Positions 52,326 through 62,291 are shown, numbered from the stretch's first letter. The stretch: 64,000 bases of DNA from Hyphomonas sp. Mor2 (GCF_001854405.1 NZ_CP017718.1:3472001-3536000); one strand, 5' to 3'. A program made the numbers and translations. Notes: generated from the sequence alone by a model not told the origin.

Positions 52326-52803
52326 AATCGCTGACCAGCCCCAAGGGCACGGCCGTGGTGCGTTTCGCCACGTTGATGATGATCCGCGACTGGACGTCGG
52401 AGACCAGGGCAGATCCCAGCAGCTTCTCGCGCAGGAATTTGTCATAGGCGTACATGTCCGTCGTGGTGACGCGGATGATATAGTCGACGGCGCCGGTAAC
52501 CGTCATGCATTCCATGACTTCTGGCCACTTCCGGACCAGGTTTTCAAAGGCTTCGAGATTTTCCTTGCTGGGCAGGGCGAGCTTTACATTCGCCACCACT
52601 TCGAAGCCGAGCCCGAGCGATTGGCGATCGAGCAAGGTGACGCGTCCCTGAATGATGCCCGCCTCTTCCATTCGCTTGATGCGACGCCAGCAGGGCGATG
52701 AAGACAGACCGACCCGTTCGGCGATGTCAGCGACGGACAATGAAGCGTCCTTTTGAATCAGATCGAGAATCTTGGCATCAATTGTATCTAATGGTTCGGA
52801 CAA
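52309..52803 (-). CDS. Lrp/AsnC-family regulator (likely controls indolepyruvate ferredoxin oxidoreductase)
   Basis: The 164-residue protein has the Lrp winged helix (DAKILDLIQKDASLSVADIA, VGLSSSPCWRRIKRMEEAGII) and the RAM domain (ECMTVTGAVDYIIRVTTTDMYAYDKFLREK). A TTG at 52803, 4-5 bases after GGGGGA, is the better start; another TTG at 52815 would place that sequence inside the coding region. It is divergent from the indolepyruvate ferredoxin oxidoreductase gene, with a palindromic Lrp-like site between them. Lrp relatives of aromatic amino-acid metabolism commonly respond to aromatic ligands. Confidence 0.9.
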   Translation of the reverse strand: MSEPLDTIDAKILDLIQKDASLSVADIAERVGLSSSPCWRRIKRMEEAGIIQGRVTLLDRQSLGLGFEVVANVKLALPSKENLEAFENLVRKWPEVMECMTVTGAVDYIIRVTTTDMYAYDKFLREKLLGSALVSDVQSRIIINVAKRTTAVPLGLVSDYVPAG

Positions 52804-52828
52804 AATTTCCCCCAAAAACGGTACTGTC

Positions 52829-52844
52829 GAGCATAATATTGCTC
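52829..52844. promoter_or_regulatory. Palindromic Lrp-like operator
   Basis: GAGCA-TAATAT-TGCTC is an inverted repeat with an AT-rich centre. It closely matches the Lrp consensus YAGHAWATTWTDCTR. It lies 26 bases upstream of the Lrp-family start and 89 bases upstream of the oxidoreductase start, suitable for autoregulation and control of both genes. Confidence 0.6.
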
Positions 52845-52932
52845 AATTTATCCTTAAACTTGCAAAGAAGACAAGTATTTTCGTCATTATGTTGGGATAT
52901 ATGACCTAAACGCAACACTGGAGAGGTGCGCT

Positions 52933-55900
52933 TTGGAACATCGTGAAGTTACGCTGGACGACAAATACGATCTTGTCGAGGGAAAAGCGTATATGACCGG
53001 GATTCAGGCGCTGGTCCGTCTGCCGCTTGATCAAAAACGGCTCGACGTCGAGGCGGGACACAACACAGCCGGGTTCATTTCAGGCTATCGCGGCTCGCCG
53101 CTCGGGGGCTATGATCAGCAATTGCGCGCTGCGCAAAATTGGCTCGATGCGCATGATGTAAAATTCTGGGAGGGCCTCAACGAAGACCTCGGCGCAACCG
53201 CGGTCTGGGGCAGTCAGCAGCTTGGCCTGTTCCCGGGTGCGCAGCGCGATGGCTTGTTCGGAATCTGGTACGGCAAGGCGCCCGGCGTGGATCGCACCGG
53301 CGATGTGTTCAAGCACGCCAATGCCGCCGGAACATCCGCGCTTGGCGGCGTGCTCGCGATTCTCGGCGATGATCATATGTGCAAGTCGTCGACGCTGCCT
53401 TCGCAGTCCGAGTTTGCCATGCAGGATGCCGAGATCCCGGTCCTCAATCCGGCCTCGATTCAGGATGTGCTCGATTACGGGCTGCATGGCTGGGCGATGA
53501 GTCGTTTTACCGGCGGTTGGAGCGCCATGATCGCACTGGCCGATACGATGGATAGCGGCGCCGTGGTCGATGTTTCGCTCGATCGGATGAATTTCGTCAC
53601 GCCCGATTTCGCCTTCCCGGAAGATGGCGTCCACATGCGTCGTTCCGATCCGCCTCTGGAAAAGGAACGCCGTCTGCGCGAGTTCAAGCTTCCCGCCGCA
53701 CAGGCCTGGGTACGGGCCAACCAGCTCGACCGGGTGATCCTGCCAAGTGCAAAACCGCGCGTTGGCCTGATCGTGACCGGACAGGCGGCAAGAGACGTGT
53801 TCGAAGCCCTGGAAGCGCTTGGCCTGACCCCGGAAGAGGCGGGCCGACTCGGGGTGGCGATCTACAAGGTCGCCATGCCCTGGCCGCTCGAGCCGGAAGG
53901 CATCCGGGCGTTCTGCTCGGGGCTGGAACGTGTGCTGGTGATTGAGCACAAGCGCCCGCTGATCGAAGAGCAATTGCGGGCCGCCCTGTATGCGATGCCG
54001 GACAAGCAGCGTCCTTTGCTGGAGGGCAAGAAAACCGCTGACGGCCAGCCCCTATTGAGCCAGATCGGATCGATACCCGTGCCGCAAATCGCTGAAGCGC
54101 TGCGACAGGTTCTGCCGAAAGGCAGGGACACGGCCCAGGCGGACGCCTATTTTGCCCGCGTCGGTCGGGCCGGAGAAGCGGCGCGCACGAATGCGACGCC
54201 GACGGTGCGAACCCCGCACTATTGCTCGGGGTGTCCGCACAATACATCGACGGTGGTCCCGGAAGGGTCGCGCGCGCTGGCCGGGATTGGCTGCCACTAT
54301 ATGGCGAACTTCATGCCGGATCGAAACACCGACATGACCAGCCAGATGGGCGGTGAAGGGATCGCCTGGGTCGGTCAGCATTTTGCCACGGACGAATCTC
54401 ACATGTTCGTCAATCTCGGCGACGGTACTTATTCGCACTCTGGCTCTCTGGCGATCCGTGCCGCGGTCACTTCGGGCGCCAATATCACTTACAAGATCCT
54501 GTACAATGATGCGGTCGCGATGACGGGCGGCCAGACGGTAGAGTCCGGGCAGACGCCACAGCAGATCGCGACCCAGGTCAAAGGCGAGGGCGTCGAGACC
54601 ATCGTCATCGTTACCGAAGACCCGACCCGCTATGCCAATGTCAAAGGCTTGCCGCGGCGCGTGAAAATCTATGATCGCGCCGACCTCGATAAGGTACAGA
54701 AACAATTGCGAGAAACGCCCGGTGTCTCGGTCCTGATCTATGACCAGATCTGCGCGACCGAGAAACGCCGTCGTTCCAAACGCGGCTTGCGGGCACCGGA
54801 CCGGACGCGTGTGCTGATCAATACTGCAGTCTGCGAGGGTTGCGGCGATTGTTCGGTCAAGTCGAACTGCCTGTCGGTCGAACCGGTCGAGACCGAACTC
54901 GGGCGCAAGCGCCGGATCAACCAGTCGACCTGCAATACCGACCTGTCCTGCATCAAGGGCTTCTGTCCGAGCTTTATCACCGTCACGGATGGCGAGTTTA
55001 CCGCCAAGGATCAGCCGCGTCCGGAGATCGATACCACCTATATTCCTCTGCCGGAGACGCCGAGCCTGGAACGGACCTGGAATGTCCTGTTCACAGGGGT
55101 TGGCGGAACCGGTGTGACGACGGTTGCGGCGATCCTGGCCATGGGCGCGCATGTTGATGGCAACGCCGCTTCCAGCCTCGACATGACAGGTCTTGCACAG
55201 AAAGGCGGGCCAGTCCTGAGCCATCTGCGCTTTGCGCGTGAACCGGACATGATTTCGACAGGCCGGGTTCCCCCGGCGAGCACGGATTGCATGATTGCCT
55301 GCGACCTCGTCGTGGCGGCGGGCGGCGATGCGCTTAACCTTATGGATGCCGATCGCACGGCGGCCTTCGCCAATAGCGACGTGACGCCCACCAGCGAGTT
55401 TATCCGCGATCGCTCGAAGAAATTTGAAAGCGACTTGCTGGCCGCCCGGGTCAAGCGTCAGGCGAGTGAGTTTGCCGCCTTCGACGCCGAAGCGCTGGCC
55501 ATGCTGTATTTCAATGACGCCATCTACACCAACATGATCATGGCCGGATATGCCTGGCAGAAGGGACAGATCCCGGTCTCGCTGCGCGGTCTCTATCGCG
55601 CCATCAAGCTGAATGGCGTGAAGGCCGATGACAATATGGCGGCGTTCGATGTGGGCCGGATCGCGGCCTATGATGTCAGCCGCCTGGAGCCGGCCAAGGA
55701 TCCGCGCGGACACATCGTACCAATGAGCCTGGACGAGCTGATCGAGAATCGCGCCCAGCGTCTGGCGGCTTTCCAGAGCCAGAAATATGCCGATCAGTAT
55801 CGCGATTTTGTGGCCACGGTGCGCGCGGCTGAGACCGCAGCAGGCCTCGGCGAGCGTTTGACAGAGGCGGTGGCGCGCTACGGCTTCAAACTGATGGCCT

Positions 55901-56391
55901 ACAAGGACGAGTATGAGGTTGCCCGACTGTGGACGGATGGCGCTTTCGACGCCTATCTCGCTCGAAAGTTCAAGGGCGGAAAGATCAAGTATCATCTCGC
56001 CCCACCGATCTTCTCCAAGAAAGATGAGAATGGGCATCTGAAAAAGAAAGATTTCGGACCCTGGATGAAGACAGGCTTCAAGATCCTAAAACGGTTCAAG
56101 TGGCTGCGTGGGACGCGGTTCGATCCGTTTGGCTGGACCGAGGAGCGCCAGATGGAACGCAAACTGCGCGATCAGTATCTCGACAATATGGTGCGCATCC
56201 TGCCGGACCTGTCGGCCAAGAATCTGGATCTGGCGGTGGCGATCGCCGAAATCCCGGACGAGATTCGCGGCTACGGCCACATCAAGGAAGAGGCGGTTTC
56301 GAAGGCGGCGGCACATGAGGCTGAGCTCTGGCAACACTGGCCGGATGGCACCCTGCCACGGGCAAAGACGACGCTGATCGCGGCAGAATAG
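52933..56391 (+). CDS. Indolepyruvate ferredoxin oxidoreductase, single-chain
   Basis: The 1152-residue protein joins all domains of 2-oxoacid:ferredoxin oxidoreductases that are separate subunits in archaea. An N-terminal pyrimidine-binding half (GFISGYRGSPLGGYDQQL) is followed by the TPP-binding motif (NLGDGTYSHSG...YND), a ferredoxin-like insert with cysteines (CEGCGDCSVKSNC, CNTDLSCIKGFC), and the gamma-like domain (LFTGVGGTGVTTVAAILAMG). It oxidises indolepyruvate and other aryl or branched 2-oxoacids to acyl-CoA while reducing ferredoxin. It starts with TTG after GAGAGG. A divergent Lrp gene probably regulates it. A strong terminator follows. Confidence 0.93.
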   Translation: MEHREVTLDDKYDLVEGKAYMTGIQALVRLPLDQKRLDVEAGHNTAGFISGYRGSPLGGYDQQLRAAQNWLDAHDVKFWEGLNEDLGATAVWGSQQLGLFPGAQRDGLFGIWYGKAPGVDRTGDVFKHANAAGTSALGGVLAILGDDHMCKSSTLPSQSEFAMQDAEIPVLNPASIQDVLDYGLHGWAMSRFTGGWSAMIALADTMDSGAVVDVSLDRMNFVTPDFAFPEDGVHMRRSDPPLEKERRLREFKLPAAQAWVRANQLDRVILPSAKPRVGLIVTGQAARDVFEALEALGLTPEEAGRLGVAIYKVAMPWPLEPEGIRAFCSGLERVLVIEHKRPLIEEQLRAALYAMPDKQRPLLEGKKTADGQPLLSQIGSIPVPQIAEALRQVLPKGRDTAQADAYFARVGRAGEAARTNATPTVRTPHYCSGCPHNTSTVVPEGSRALAGIGCHYMANFMPDRNTDMTSQMGGEGIAWVGQHFATDESHMFVNLGDGTYSHSGSLAIRAAVTSGANITYKILYNDAVAMTGGQTVESGQTPQQIATQVKGEGVETIVIVTEDPTRYANVKGLPRRVKIYDRADLDKVQKQLRETPGVSVLIYDQICATEKRRRSKRGLRAPDRTRVLINTAVCEGCGDCSVKSNCLSVEPVETELGRKRRINQSTCNTDLSCIKGFCPSFITVTDGEFTAKDQPRPEIDTTYIPLPETPSLERTWNVLFTGVGGTGVTTVAAILAMGAHVDGNAASSLDMTGLAQKGGPVLSHLRFAREPDMISTGRVPPASTDCMIACDLVVAAGGDALNLMDADRTAAFANSDVTPTSEFIRDRSKKFESDLLAARVKRQASEFAAFDAEALAMLYFNDAIYTNMIMAGYAWQKGQIPVSLRGLYRAIKLNGVKADDNMAAFDVGRIAAYDVSRLEPAKDPRGHIVPMSLDELIENRAQRLAAFQSQKYADQYRDFVATVRAAETAAGLGERLTEAVARYGFKLMAYKDEYEVARLWTDGAFDAYLARKFKGGKIKYHLAPPIFSKKDENGHLKKKDFGPWMKTGFKILKRFKWLRGTRFDPFGWTEERQMERKLRDQYLDNMVRILPDLSAKNLDLAVAIAEIPDEIRGYGHIKEEAVSKAAAHEAELWQHWPDGTLPRAKTTLIAAE

Positions 56392-56411
56392 AAAGCGGAC
56401 CGACGAAAAGG

Positions 56412-56445
56412 AAAAAAGGCCGCGGCGGTGCCTGCGGCCTTTTTT
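56412..56445. terminator. Strong bidirectional terminator
   Basis: A perfect 12-bp stem (AAAAAAGGCCGC paired with GCGGCCTTTTTT) encloses a 10-base loop and has A/T runs on both sides. It lies between the oxidoreductase gene and the convergent TadG-like gene and serves both. Confidence 0.92.
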
Positions 56446-56475
56446 GGAATTGGATGTCCCTTGTCTGGTCGGGAC

Positions 56476-58230
56476 TTATTTAGAGATCCGCAGGTCGGAA
56501 ATGGACGTGGCGATCTTCTGATACGCTTCGGTCAATTCGGCCGCTGTTTCAGGTTCGAAGTAATAGTCAGGACCAGAGGCACAGTAGGAGAGCACTGCCT
56601 TGCCTTCAGTCGGCGCGTTCAAAGCGACCGCGTAGACTTTGACATCCCTGGCTTTCATATTGTCGCAAAGGTCGCGCGCCTGGTCGTCAGAATCACCCTG
56701 ACCGGGATAAATTTCGGCGTTGAACGCGCCATCCGTCATCAGGATCACGGCCTTGGCCGAGTCCGGTTCGGAATAGGACAGCGGCTCGGCATCCCCGTCG
56801 AAAACCGTCTTCCAGTCCTCAGCCACGAGATACCATGTCCAGGCGACGCCCAGATGACCCGCGGTCAAACCGCCAGCGGTGAGCGAGTTCACATAATTGT
56901 TGAGCGTATCGCGGTCATTGGTCAGCTCGACCGGCTCGTGACTGCGGCACTCATCGCCATCATAGGAACTATTGTCGGGACGGTTTGGATGTCCGACTTC
57001 CCAGTATCCGCCATTCGAATATCCTTCGTCCTCGATGAACCAGGCTTGACGGTGCGACAAGTATCCACCGCTGACCGGATTGGCATCGGTGAACTTGTCG
57101 GCGCCGTTTCTTTCCCAGACGCAGGTTGAGGTCAAAGTATAAGAATTTTCGATCGGTTCCAGATCGCCTTCAAGCGCCAGTGAGAACGCGATGGTCTCGT
57201 CAAACAGCTTTGTGCCTTCGCGGTTGTTTTCAGAGTAAGCGCGGAGCCGAATGGTGAATTCGCCCATACTCCAGCTTTCACCGCTGCCAATGCCGCTCCC
57301 GCCATAAAGGGAATATGGCTCGCCATTGTCATTCTTGTTCTTGGTCTCGGTGCCGCGCAATTGCAGACGCATGCTCTCAACCTGACCGTACAGGTCGTGT
57401 CCGGGATCAAGCGTCACGGCGATGGTGAGATCGTCATCCTGCCAGTCTTCAACCTTGATCTTGGCGTCCTGACCAATTTCGGAGATCAGATCGCCGGTAT
57501 CTGTGTCGTACAATCCGACGTGCAACTCGTCGTACGTATTGCCTTCGGTAAGCTCGTCTTCGGTGAAGATGGGCTGGATCGTATGCTCGTAGGTTCGTGT
57601 CGCTGGAACACCCGCGACCTCCGGGAAAAAGTCCCCGGCATTGACCATGCTATTGTAGGACACCATCGCCAGGCGGGTGTCTTCAATCAGTTCCGGGGGC
57701 GCGCCAGCCGGCAGCAGGACGTCAATCGCTTCCTTCGCCGCGGCTTTCAGATTGATCAGGCGATTGGAACTGTTCATCGAGCCCGAGACGTCGAACATGA
57801 AGGCGACGTCGACCTTGTCGATCCCGTATTCGGAGGCCGAGGTGACTCGGAACGGCATCTCATCGCGGCCGACCACCTTGATCAGCGACGTGGTTTGCTC
57901 ACACAGGATGCTGGCATCGATTTCCTCCGCGCTGTCATAGACGATGACCGTCGTCGGATCGCAGTCCAACCCACCCAGGTTGCCAATCTGGGCATCCATG
58001 AATTGCTGAACCGTGAGCTTGATTTCCTGGTTGCTCGCGCCGGTTTGTTTCACGCGTGCCGCCGCGAGTACAGCAGAGTCCATGACCAGCTGGACCTTCG
58101 CCTTGCGCTTTACAGTCTGTTGAAAATCGATCGCGAATCCGGCGACTGCGACGATCGGAATGATCGACAGCGCGAATAGAATGGCGACCTGACCGCTCTT
58201 GTCGCGGCTTAAGTTCTTTAACGTACTCAT
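56476..58230 (-). CDS. TadG-like protein with VWA domain
   Basis: The 584-residue protein has the TadE/TadG-type N-terminus (SRDKSGQVAILFALSIIPIVA with a membrane helix at about 14-35), followed by a VWA domain whose MIDAS starts at DVSGSMNSS (147-155). The later VWA strand AVILMTDGAFN is at about 500, so an extra segment of some 250 residues (about 220-470) interrupts the domain. TadG-like proteins are minor pilins or assembly factors of Flp/tight-adherence pili, but no other tad gene is in the window. The ATG at 58230 is preferred over a TTG at 58239. It is divergent from thyA. Confidence 0.85.
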   Translation of the reverse strand: MSTLKNLSRDKSGQVAILFALSIIPIVAVAGFAIDFQQTVKRKAKVQLVMDSAVLAAARVKQTGASNQEIKLTVQQFMDAQIGNLGGLDCDPTTVIVYDSAEEIDASILCEQTTSLIKVVGRDEMPFRVTSASEYGIDKVDVAFMFDVSGSMNSSNRLINLKAAAKEAIDVLLPAGAPPELIEDTRLAMVSYNSMVNAGDFFPEVAGVPATRTYEHTIQPIFTEDELTEGNTYDELHVGLYDTDTGDLISEIGQDAKIKVEDWQDDDLTIAVTLDPGHDLYGQVESMRLQLRGTETKNKNDNGEPYSLYGGSGIGSGESWSMGEFTIRLRAYSENNREGTKLFDETIAFSLALEGDLEPIENSYTLTSTCVWERNGADKFTDANPVSGGYLSHRQAWFIEDEGYSNGGYWEVGHPNRPDNSSYDGDECRSHEPVELTNDRDTLNNYVNSLTAGGLTAGHLGVAWTWYLVAEDWKTVFDGDAEPLSYSEPDSAKAVILMTDGAFNAEIYPGQGDSDDQARDLCDNMKARDVKVYAVALNAPTEGKAVLSYCASGPDYYFEPETAAELTEAYQKIATSISDLRISK

Positions 58231-58384
58231 CTCTTTCAACGCCGAAGCGCCCTAACGTTCCCTATCTGCCTTTGTACAAGACTGTGTTTGATGGCCCGTT
58301 AGATTTGCCCTGTGGATTGCGCTGAGAGAGACAGGGAATTGTTTACCATAACTGCCGGTTTGGACTGGCCTTGGCGGTCGAGTC

Positions 58385-59197
58385 ATGGATATGTCCCAAG
58401 TCATGCGACAGTATCACGACCTCCTGCAGGATATTCTCGATAATGGCGTCGAGCGCGGCGACCGAACCGGCACCGGCACGCTTGGCGTGTTTGGCCGGCA
58501 GATGCGCTTTGACCTGGCCGACAGCTTCCCGCTTCTGACCACCAAGAAACTGCATCTTCGCTCCATCATCGTGGAGCTTCTCTGGTTCCTGCGCGGCGAT
58601 ACGAATGTGAAATGGCTGCAAGACCGGAAAGTCTCGATCTGGGATGAATGGGCGGATGAGAATGGTGATCTCGGCCCGGTCTATGGCAAGCAATGGCGCA
58701 GCTGGGCGGCCCCGGACGGGCGGGTGATTGACCAAATCCAATGGGTGCTGGATGAGATCCGGAGCAATCCAAACTCCCGCCGCATGGTGGTGTCTGCCTG
58801 GAACCCGGCCGATGTGCCGGACATGGCGCTACCGCCTTGCCATTGCCTGTTCCAGTTCAATGTCATGGATGGGCGCTTGAACTGCCAGCTCTATCAACGT
58901 TCAGCCGATGTCTTCCTGGGCGTCCCGTTCAACATCGCCTCCTATGCGCTGCTGACCATGATGATGGCGCGTGCGACCGGTCTGAAGCCAGGCGAGTTCG
59001 TGCACACATTCGGCGACGCGCACCTCTATTCCAATCATCTCGAGCAGGCGCGGCTGCAATTGACGCGAGAGCCCTATGAAGCGCCGAGAATGCTCCTGAA
59101 CCCGGACAAGACAGACCTGTTTGGCTGGGAGTATGAGGACTTCGAGCTGGTCGATTACAAGGCGCATCCACACATCAAGGCGCCGGTCGCGGTTTGA
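58385..59197 (+). CDS. thyA: Thymidylate synthase
   Basis: The 270-residue enzyme has the ThyA signatures: [13 protein letters not shown] with the phosphate-binding Arg, the active-site Cys152 in [34 protein letters not shown], and the folate-binding C-terminus [10 protein letters not shown]. It methylates dUMP with methylene-tetrahydrofolate. The start could be ATG at 58385 or 58391. It is divergent from the TadG-like gene. dfrA, which often follows thyA, is absent here; an unrelated protein gene follows. Confidence 0.96.
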   Translation: MDMSQVMRQYHDLLQDILDNGVERGDRTGTGTLGVFGRQMRFDLADSFPLLTTKKLHLRSIIVELLWFLRGDTNVKWLQDRKVSIWDEWADENGDLGPVYGKQWRSWAAPDGRVIDQIQWVLDEIRSNPNSRRMVVSAWNPADVPDMALPPCHCLFQFNVMDGRLNCQLYQRSADVFLGVPFNIASYALLTMMMARATGLKPGEFVHTFGDAHLYSNHLEQARLQLTREPYEAPRMLLNPDKTDLFGWEYEDFELVDYKAHPHIKAPVAV

Positions 59198-59303
59198 TCG
59201 ACAGCAGGCATGTACGCGCCGTATGACCCACTTCTACCTTACCGAATTGCGAGTGGTCGAACCCGGAAACCTTTGCTAAAAGGTAAATAAAGGGGAGTAG
59301 ACT

Positions 59304-60299
59304 ATGTCAGACGCAACCTTCCAAACCTTCCTGACATCAGGATTGTTCGTTCTCACAGCAGCAATGGGATATCTTGCCTGGTCCGCCTGGCGCTGGCTGG
59401 ATCGCACCCGCGATATGGAAAAGGCCGCCCTGGTCGGGGTTGGCTATGAGCTGCGCATGAACCTGATGCGGATGATCCAGGAACTGGCCGGCATTGCCGA
59501 TGGTTCGGTTCAAAGCGAGATTCAGATCGTACCCGTCGTTCACCCGCAGCTGGACGGCGTTTTGACCCGCCCGAACGAAGCCGATCGCGAGAGCCTGACC
59601 ATGATGCGCGGCAACTATAACGAGTTGAATGCGCACAAGCTGACATTGGGGGCGGCGCTGTCGGGGCAGGGCGATGTCGGCCCCGCTGCCAATTTGGCCG
59701 TCGATGCGGTGATCGGCTCGATCGCGACCTTGTACCTTTGGGAAGAACATGCAGGCGCGTCGCCCAAGAAGGCCCAGTCTACCCGCAGCTGGCACGTGCG
59801 CGACTGGATGAAAGCGAATGAATTCCACGCCAACCTGCTGCCCGGCCTGCATCTGCGCGATGAAGTGGTCGAGCGGTTGCGCAGTCTCGGGATGACGCTG
59901 ACGCCAAAACCGCTCACCTACACGGCGAGCGAGTATTACGCCAAGCTCTATGACCGCAAGGCCGATCCCAATGCGCCCTTCTGGAAACGCAAGACAAAAC
60001 CGGTCGTGACCGAAGAGGTGGCCGAAGCTGAACCGGAACCGGAAGCGGAGGTGGCGCCGGCAGAAACCGCGATGCCTGAGGTCGAAGCGGCGCCCGAACC
60101 GGCGCCATTGCCTGAGCCAGAACGCGTGCCAGAGCCCGTGCCAGAACCCGCACCAGAACCTGCCCCAGAGCCGGTCGCCGCGCCGGAAGCGGAGGCGGTT
60201 GCGGTGGAGGCTGCCGAGCCCGATGTGACCGAACCGGACTCATCGGACTCAGAGGTGCCCACGGGTAACAAGACGCCAACGTCCGGCGCGGTGCATTAA
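59304..60299 (+). CDS. Membrane-anchored protein with Pro/Glu/Ala-rich tail, unknown
   Basis: The 331-residue protein has one N-terminal membrane helix (about 11-31), a helical cytoplasmic domain of about 200 residues (including MRMIQELAGIADGSVQSEI and EFHANLLPGLHLRDEVVERL), and a tail (about 230-331) rich in repeated Pro-Glu dipeptides. I recognise no family. The tail could span the envelope or act as a spacer, like the Pro/Glu/Ala segments of TonB and similar proteins. The following lipoprotein gene starts 57 bases downstream, in the same direction, so they may form a transcription unit. Lineage-specific function. Confidence 0.65.
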   Translation: MSDATFQTFLTSGLFVLTAAMGYLAWSAWRWLDRTRDMEKAALVGVGYELRMNLMRMIQELAGIADGSVQSEIQIVPVVHPQLDGVLTRPNEADRESLTMMRGNYNELNAHKLTLGAALSGQGDVGPAANLAVDAVIGSIATLYLWEEHAGASPKKAQSTRSWHVRDWMKANEFHANLLPGLHLRDEVVERLRSLGMTLTPKPLTYTASEYYAKLYDRKADPNAPFWKRKTKPVVTEEVAEAEPEPEAEVAPAETAMPEVEAAPEPAPLPEPERVPEPVPEPAPEPAPEPVAAPEAEAVAVEAAEPDVTEPDSSDSEVPTGNKTPTSGAVH

Positions 60300-60356
60300 G
60301 CCGTGTTATTCGGGGACAGCCGGACAATCGCAAAAAAGAAGGCGTAGGGGAATCAG

Positions 60357-62291
60357 ATGAAAAACAGGATCTGGGTCAGCGGCGCGATGGCCGCCTTGAT
60401 GATGGTGGGCTGCTCGCAACAGGTGGATGTGCCGGACGCTGAGACGCCATCTGTCGTGGTCGATGCAACATATGACGCGTTCATGGCGGTGGCGAATGAG
60501 CGTCTGACCGTCTCGGATGCCGCGGAAGCGGACCTGACGGACCTGGCCGCAGCGCTGCCGGAAATCGCCGCGCTGCGGTGGGACAGCAAGTCCTTTGACG
60601 CGACAAGCGGCGCGACGGTATTTGAAGGGCTCTCGCTCGGGATCAGCACAGATCCGGAGTTTGGCGTCAGATTTGACGAGGCCAAGGTCTGGGGACTGGA
60701 TACCGATCTGCTGACGGCGCGCCTGACCGGCGAACGGCTGGAGGAAAGCGGCCTGATTTTCTCCCGGCTGGAAGGGACGAACATGTCCTATTACGGTCTG
60801 CCGCAGGTGCTGAACGCGGTCTTTGAACAGATGCTCGCGGGGGTCGAGGAAGAACTGCCTGAGGGCACAGAGCTGGCCTTCAATGAGCTGAGCAGCGTCT
60901 CGGAACGGGTCGTCCTGACCGGCGTATCGCTGAGACCCTGGGAACTGACCCCACTATCGCCAGAGGCGCTGTCCTGGATCGACGAAGATATTCCGCCAGA
61001 GGTGCTCAATTACATTCACCTGGGGCAGCAATTCATTGCCATTTCCCGGTCGATTGCGGTCGAGACCAATATTGCTTTTGGCACGGCCGGCGCGATCGAG
61101 CTGCTCCAGCCCGGCGCAGAACTGACTGCGGAATATGAGATTGGCTTTATCGGTGTTCAGAACACGCGAGGCTTCGATTTCGAGTCCTATGTGGTGCGCG
61201 ATTATTCTGGGTCGCAGGTGAATGCCTATTCTGCAGCGGCCATGCCTGGCGATGTCGTGACCTTGTCCGGTTTTCCGGCCGGATTCTCCCTGGCCCAGAA
61301 GGAATCGTACAGTTCAGCCACGATTTCTGATGTTCGACTCGATAAGCTGATGGGCTTCTTCGCGCGCTCAGAACTGCCCAGCTTGGATGAGCAGGACCTG
61401 ATCAGTTTCGGCCGCTGGAGTGCTTCCGACTATCGTGCCGAACTGAATGACAGAGAAATCCTGACCGCTGAGCGGACCTATTTCAATGCCGACCAGTTCG
61501 AGTGGTTCATCCCAAGCGATCTCAGCTTCGGCATGGAGGGCGCGACCCTTAATACCGGTGAGCTGACCGGCTTCTTCCAGGTCCTGTTTGAAACCTTCCT
61601 CGATGCGGCGGCGCCTGAGGAGATGAACGAGCAGGACCAGGCGGAAATAGACCTCGTTCGCGAAGGGCTTCAGAATGCGATTGATCTGTTGCCTGAGCAC
61701 GGTCTCGACACGCTCCCCTTTGATGCGAAGTTCAATCTGAGCTGGGATCCCGAAACCGGGCCGACCGATCTCAACCTGCTGTTCGATGCAGACGGCTACG
61801 GCAAGAGCGCGTTCGACATCGGGATTACTCTGCCAGGCTATGCTGCTGTTCAAGCCGCCTATGAGTCCGAGGACCGGGAAGCCGCCTTCGAAGAGGCCTT
61901 CATGAACGCATTCGCCTTCCGCGGCGCGCGCCTGTTGGAAGAAGACAAAGGCGGATATGCCAAATTGTTCGGCTTCGCGCATGATCTCGGCAAGCAATAT
62001 CCTCAAGAGGTCTGGGGCTCCATGCTCGCCAATCTGGAGCCGGAGCAGATGCGCGCCTATCTCGGGACCATGATGCGAATGGGCAAGACGGCGGCAGCGG
62101 AAGAGTTCCCGCCCGCAGCCGACTGGATCGAAGCCTATGCCAGTTATCTCGAGGCCGGTGGGACGATTGAGTTTGCCTCAAATCCGCCGGAACCGATCAC
62201 CGCGGCCTTCATCGAAGCGCAAAACAATGAAGATCCTGATCCTGATATGATTGTTGAGATCCTCGGGTTAACGGTTACCCACACAAAATAG
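60357..62291 (+). CDS. Large lipoprotein of unknown function
   Basis: The 644-residue precursor has a lipoprotein signal with lipobox MVGC at about residues 16-19. The mature part is acidic and looks all-beta or mixed, with repeated segments built like ATVFEGLSLGISTDPEFGVRF and TNIAFGTAGAIELLQPGAELTAEYE. That pattern resembles large AsmA/DUF945-like envelope proteins, but I cannot assign it. There are no obvious catalytic motifs. It follows the Pro/Glu-rich protein gene and is followed by a ClpP-like gene after 68 bases. The start has a GGGGA sequence upstream. Confidence 0.7.
   Translation: MKNRIWVSGAMAALMMVGCSQQVDVPDAETPSVVVDATYDAFMAVANERLTVSDAAEADLTDLAAALPEIAALRWDSKSFDATSGATVFEGLSLGISTDPEFGVRFDEAKVWGLDTDLLTARLTGERLEESGLIFSRLEGTNMSYYGLPQVLNAVFEQMLAGVEEELPEGTELAFNELSSVSERVVLTGVSLRPWELTPLSPEALSWIDEDIPPEVLNYIHLGQQFIAISRSIAVETNIAFGTAGAIELLQPGAELTAEYEIGFIGVQNTRGFDFESYVVRDYSGSQVNAYSAAAMPGDVVTLSGFPAGFSLAQKESYSSATISDVRLDKLMGFFARSELPSLDEQDLISFGRWSASDYRAELNDREILTAERTYFNADQFEWFIPSDLSFGMEGATLNTGELTGFFQVLFETFLDAAAPEEMNEQDQAEIDLVREGLQNAIDLLPEHGLDTLPFDAKFNLSWDPETGPTDLNLLFDADGYGKSAFDIGITLPGYAAVQAAYESEDREAAFEEAFMNAFAFRGARLLEEDKGGYAKLFGFAHDLGKQYPQEVWGSMLANLEPEQMRAYLGTMMRMGKTAAAEEFPPAADWIEAYASYLEAGGTIEFASNPPEPITAAFIEAQNNEDPDPDMIVEILGLTVTHTK

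Noticed and set aside
54052-56037. 661-codon open frame on the minus strand opposite the indolepyruvate ferredoxin oxidoreductase
   Set aside because: The sense protein is complete and motif-rich, and the antisense frame matches nothing.
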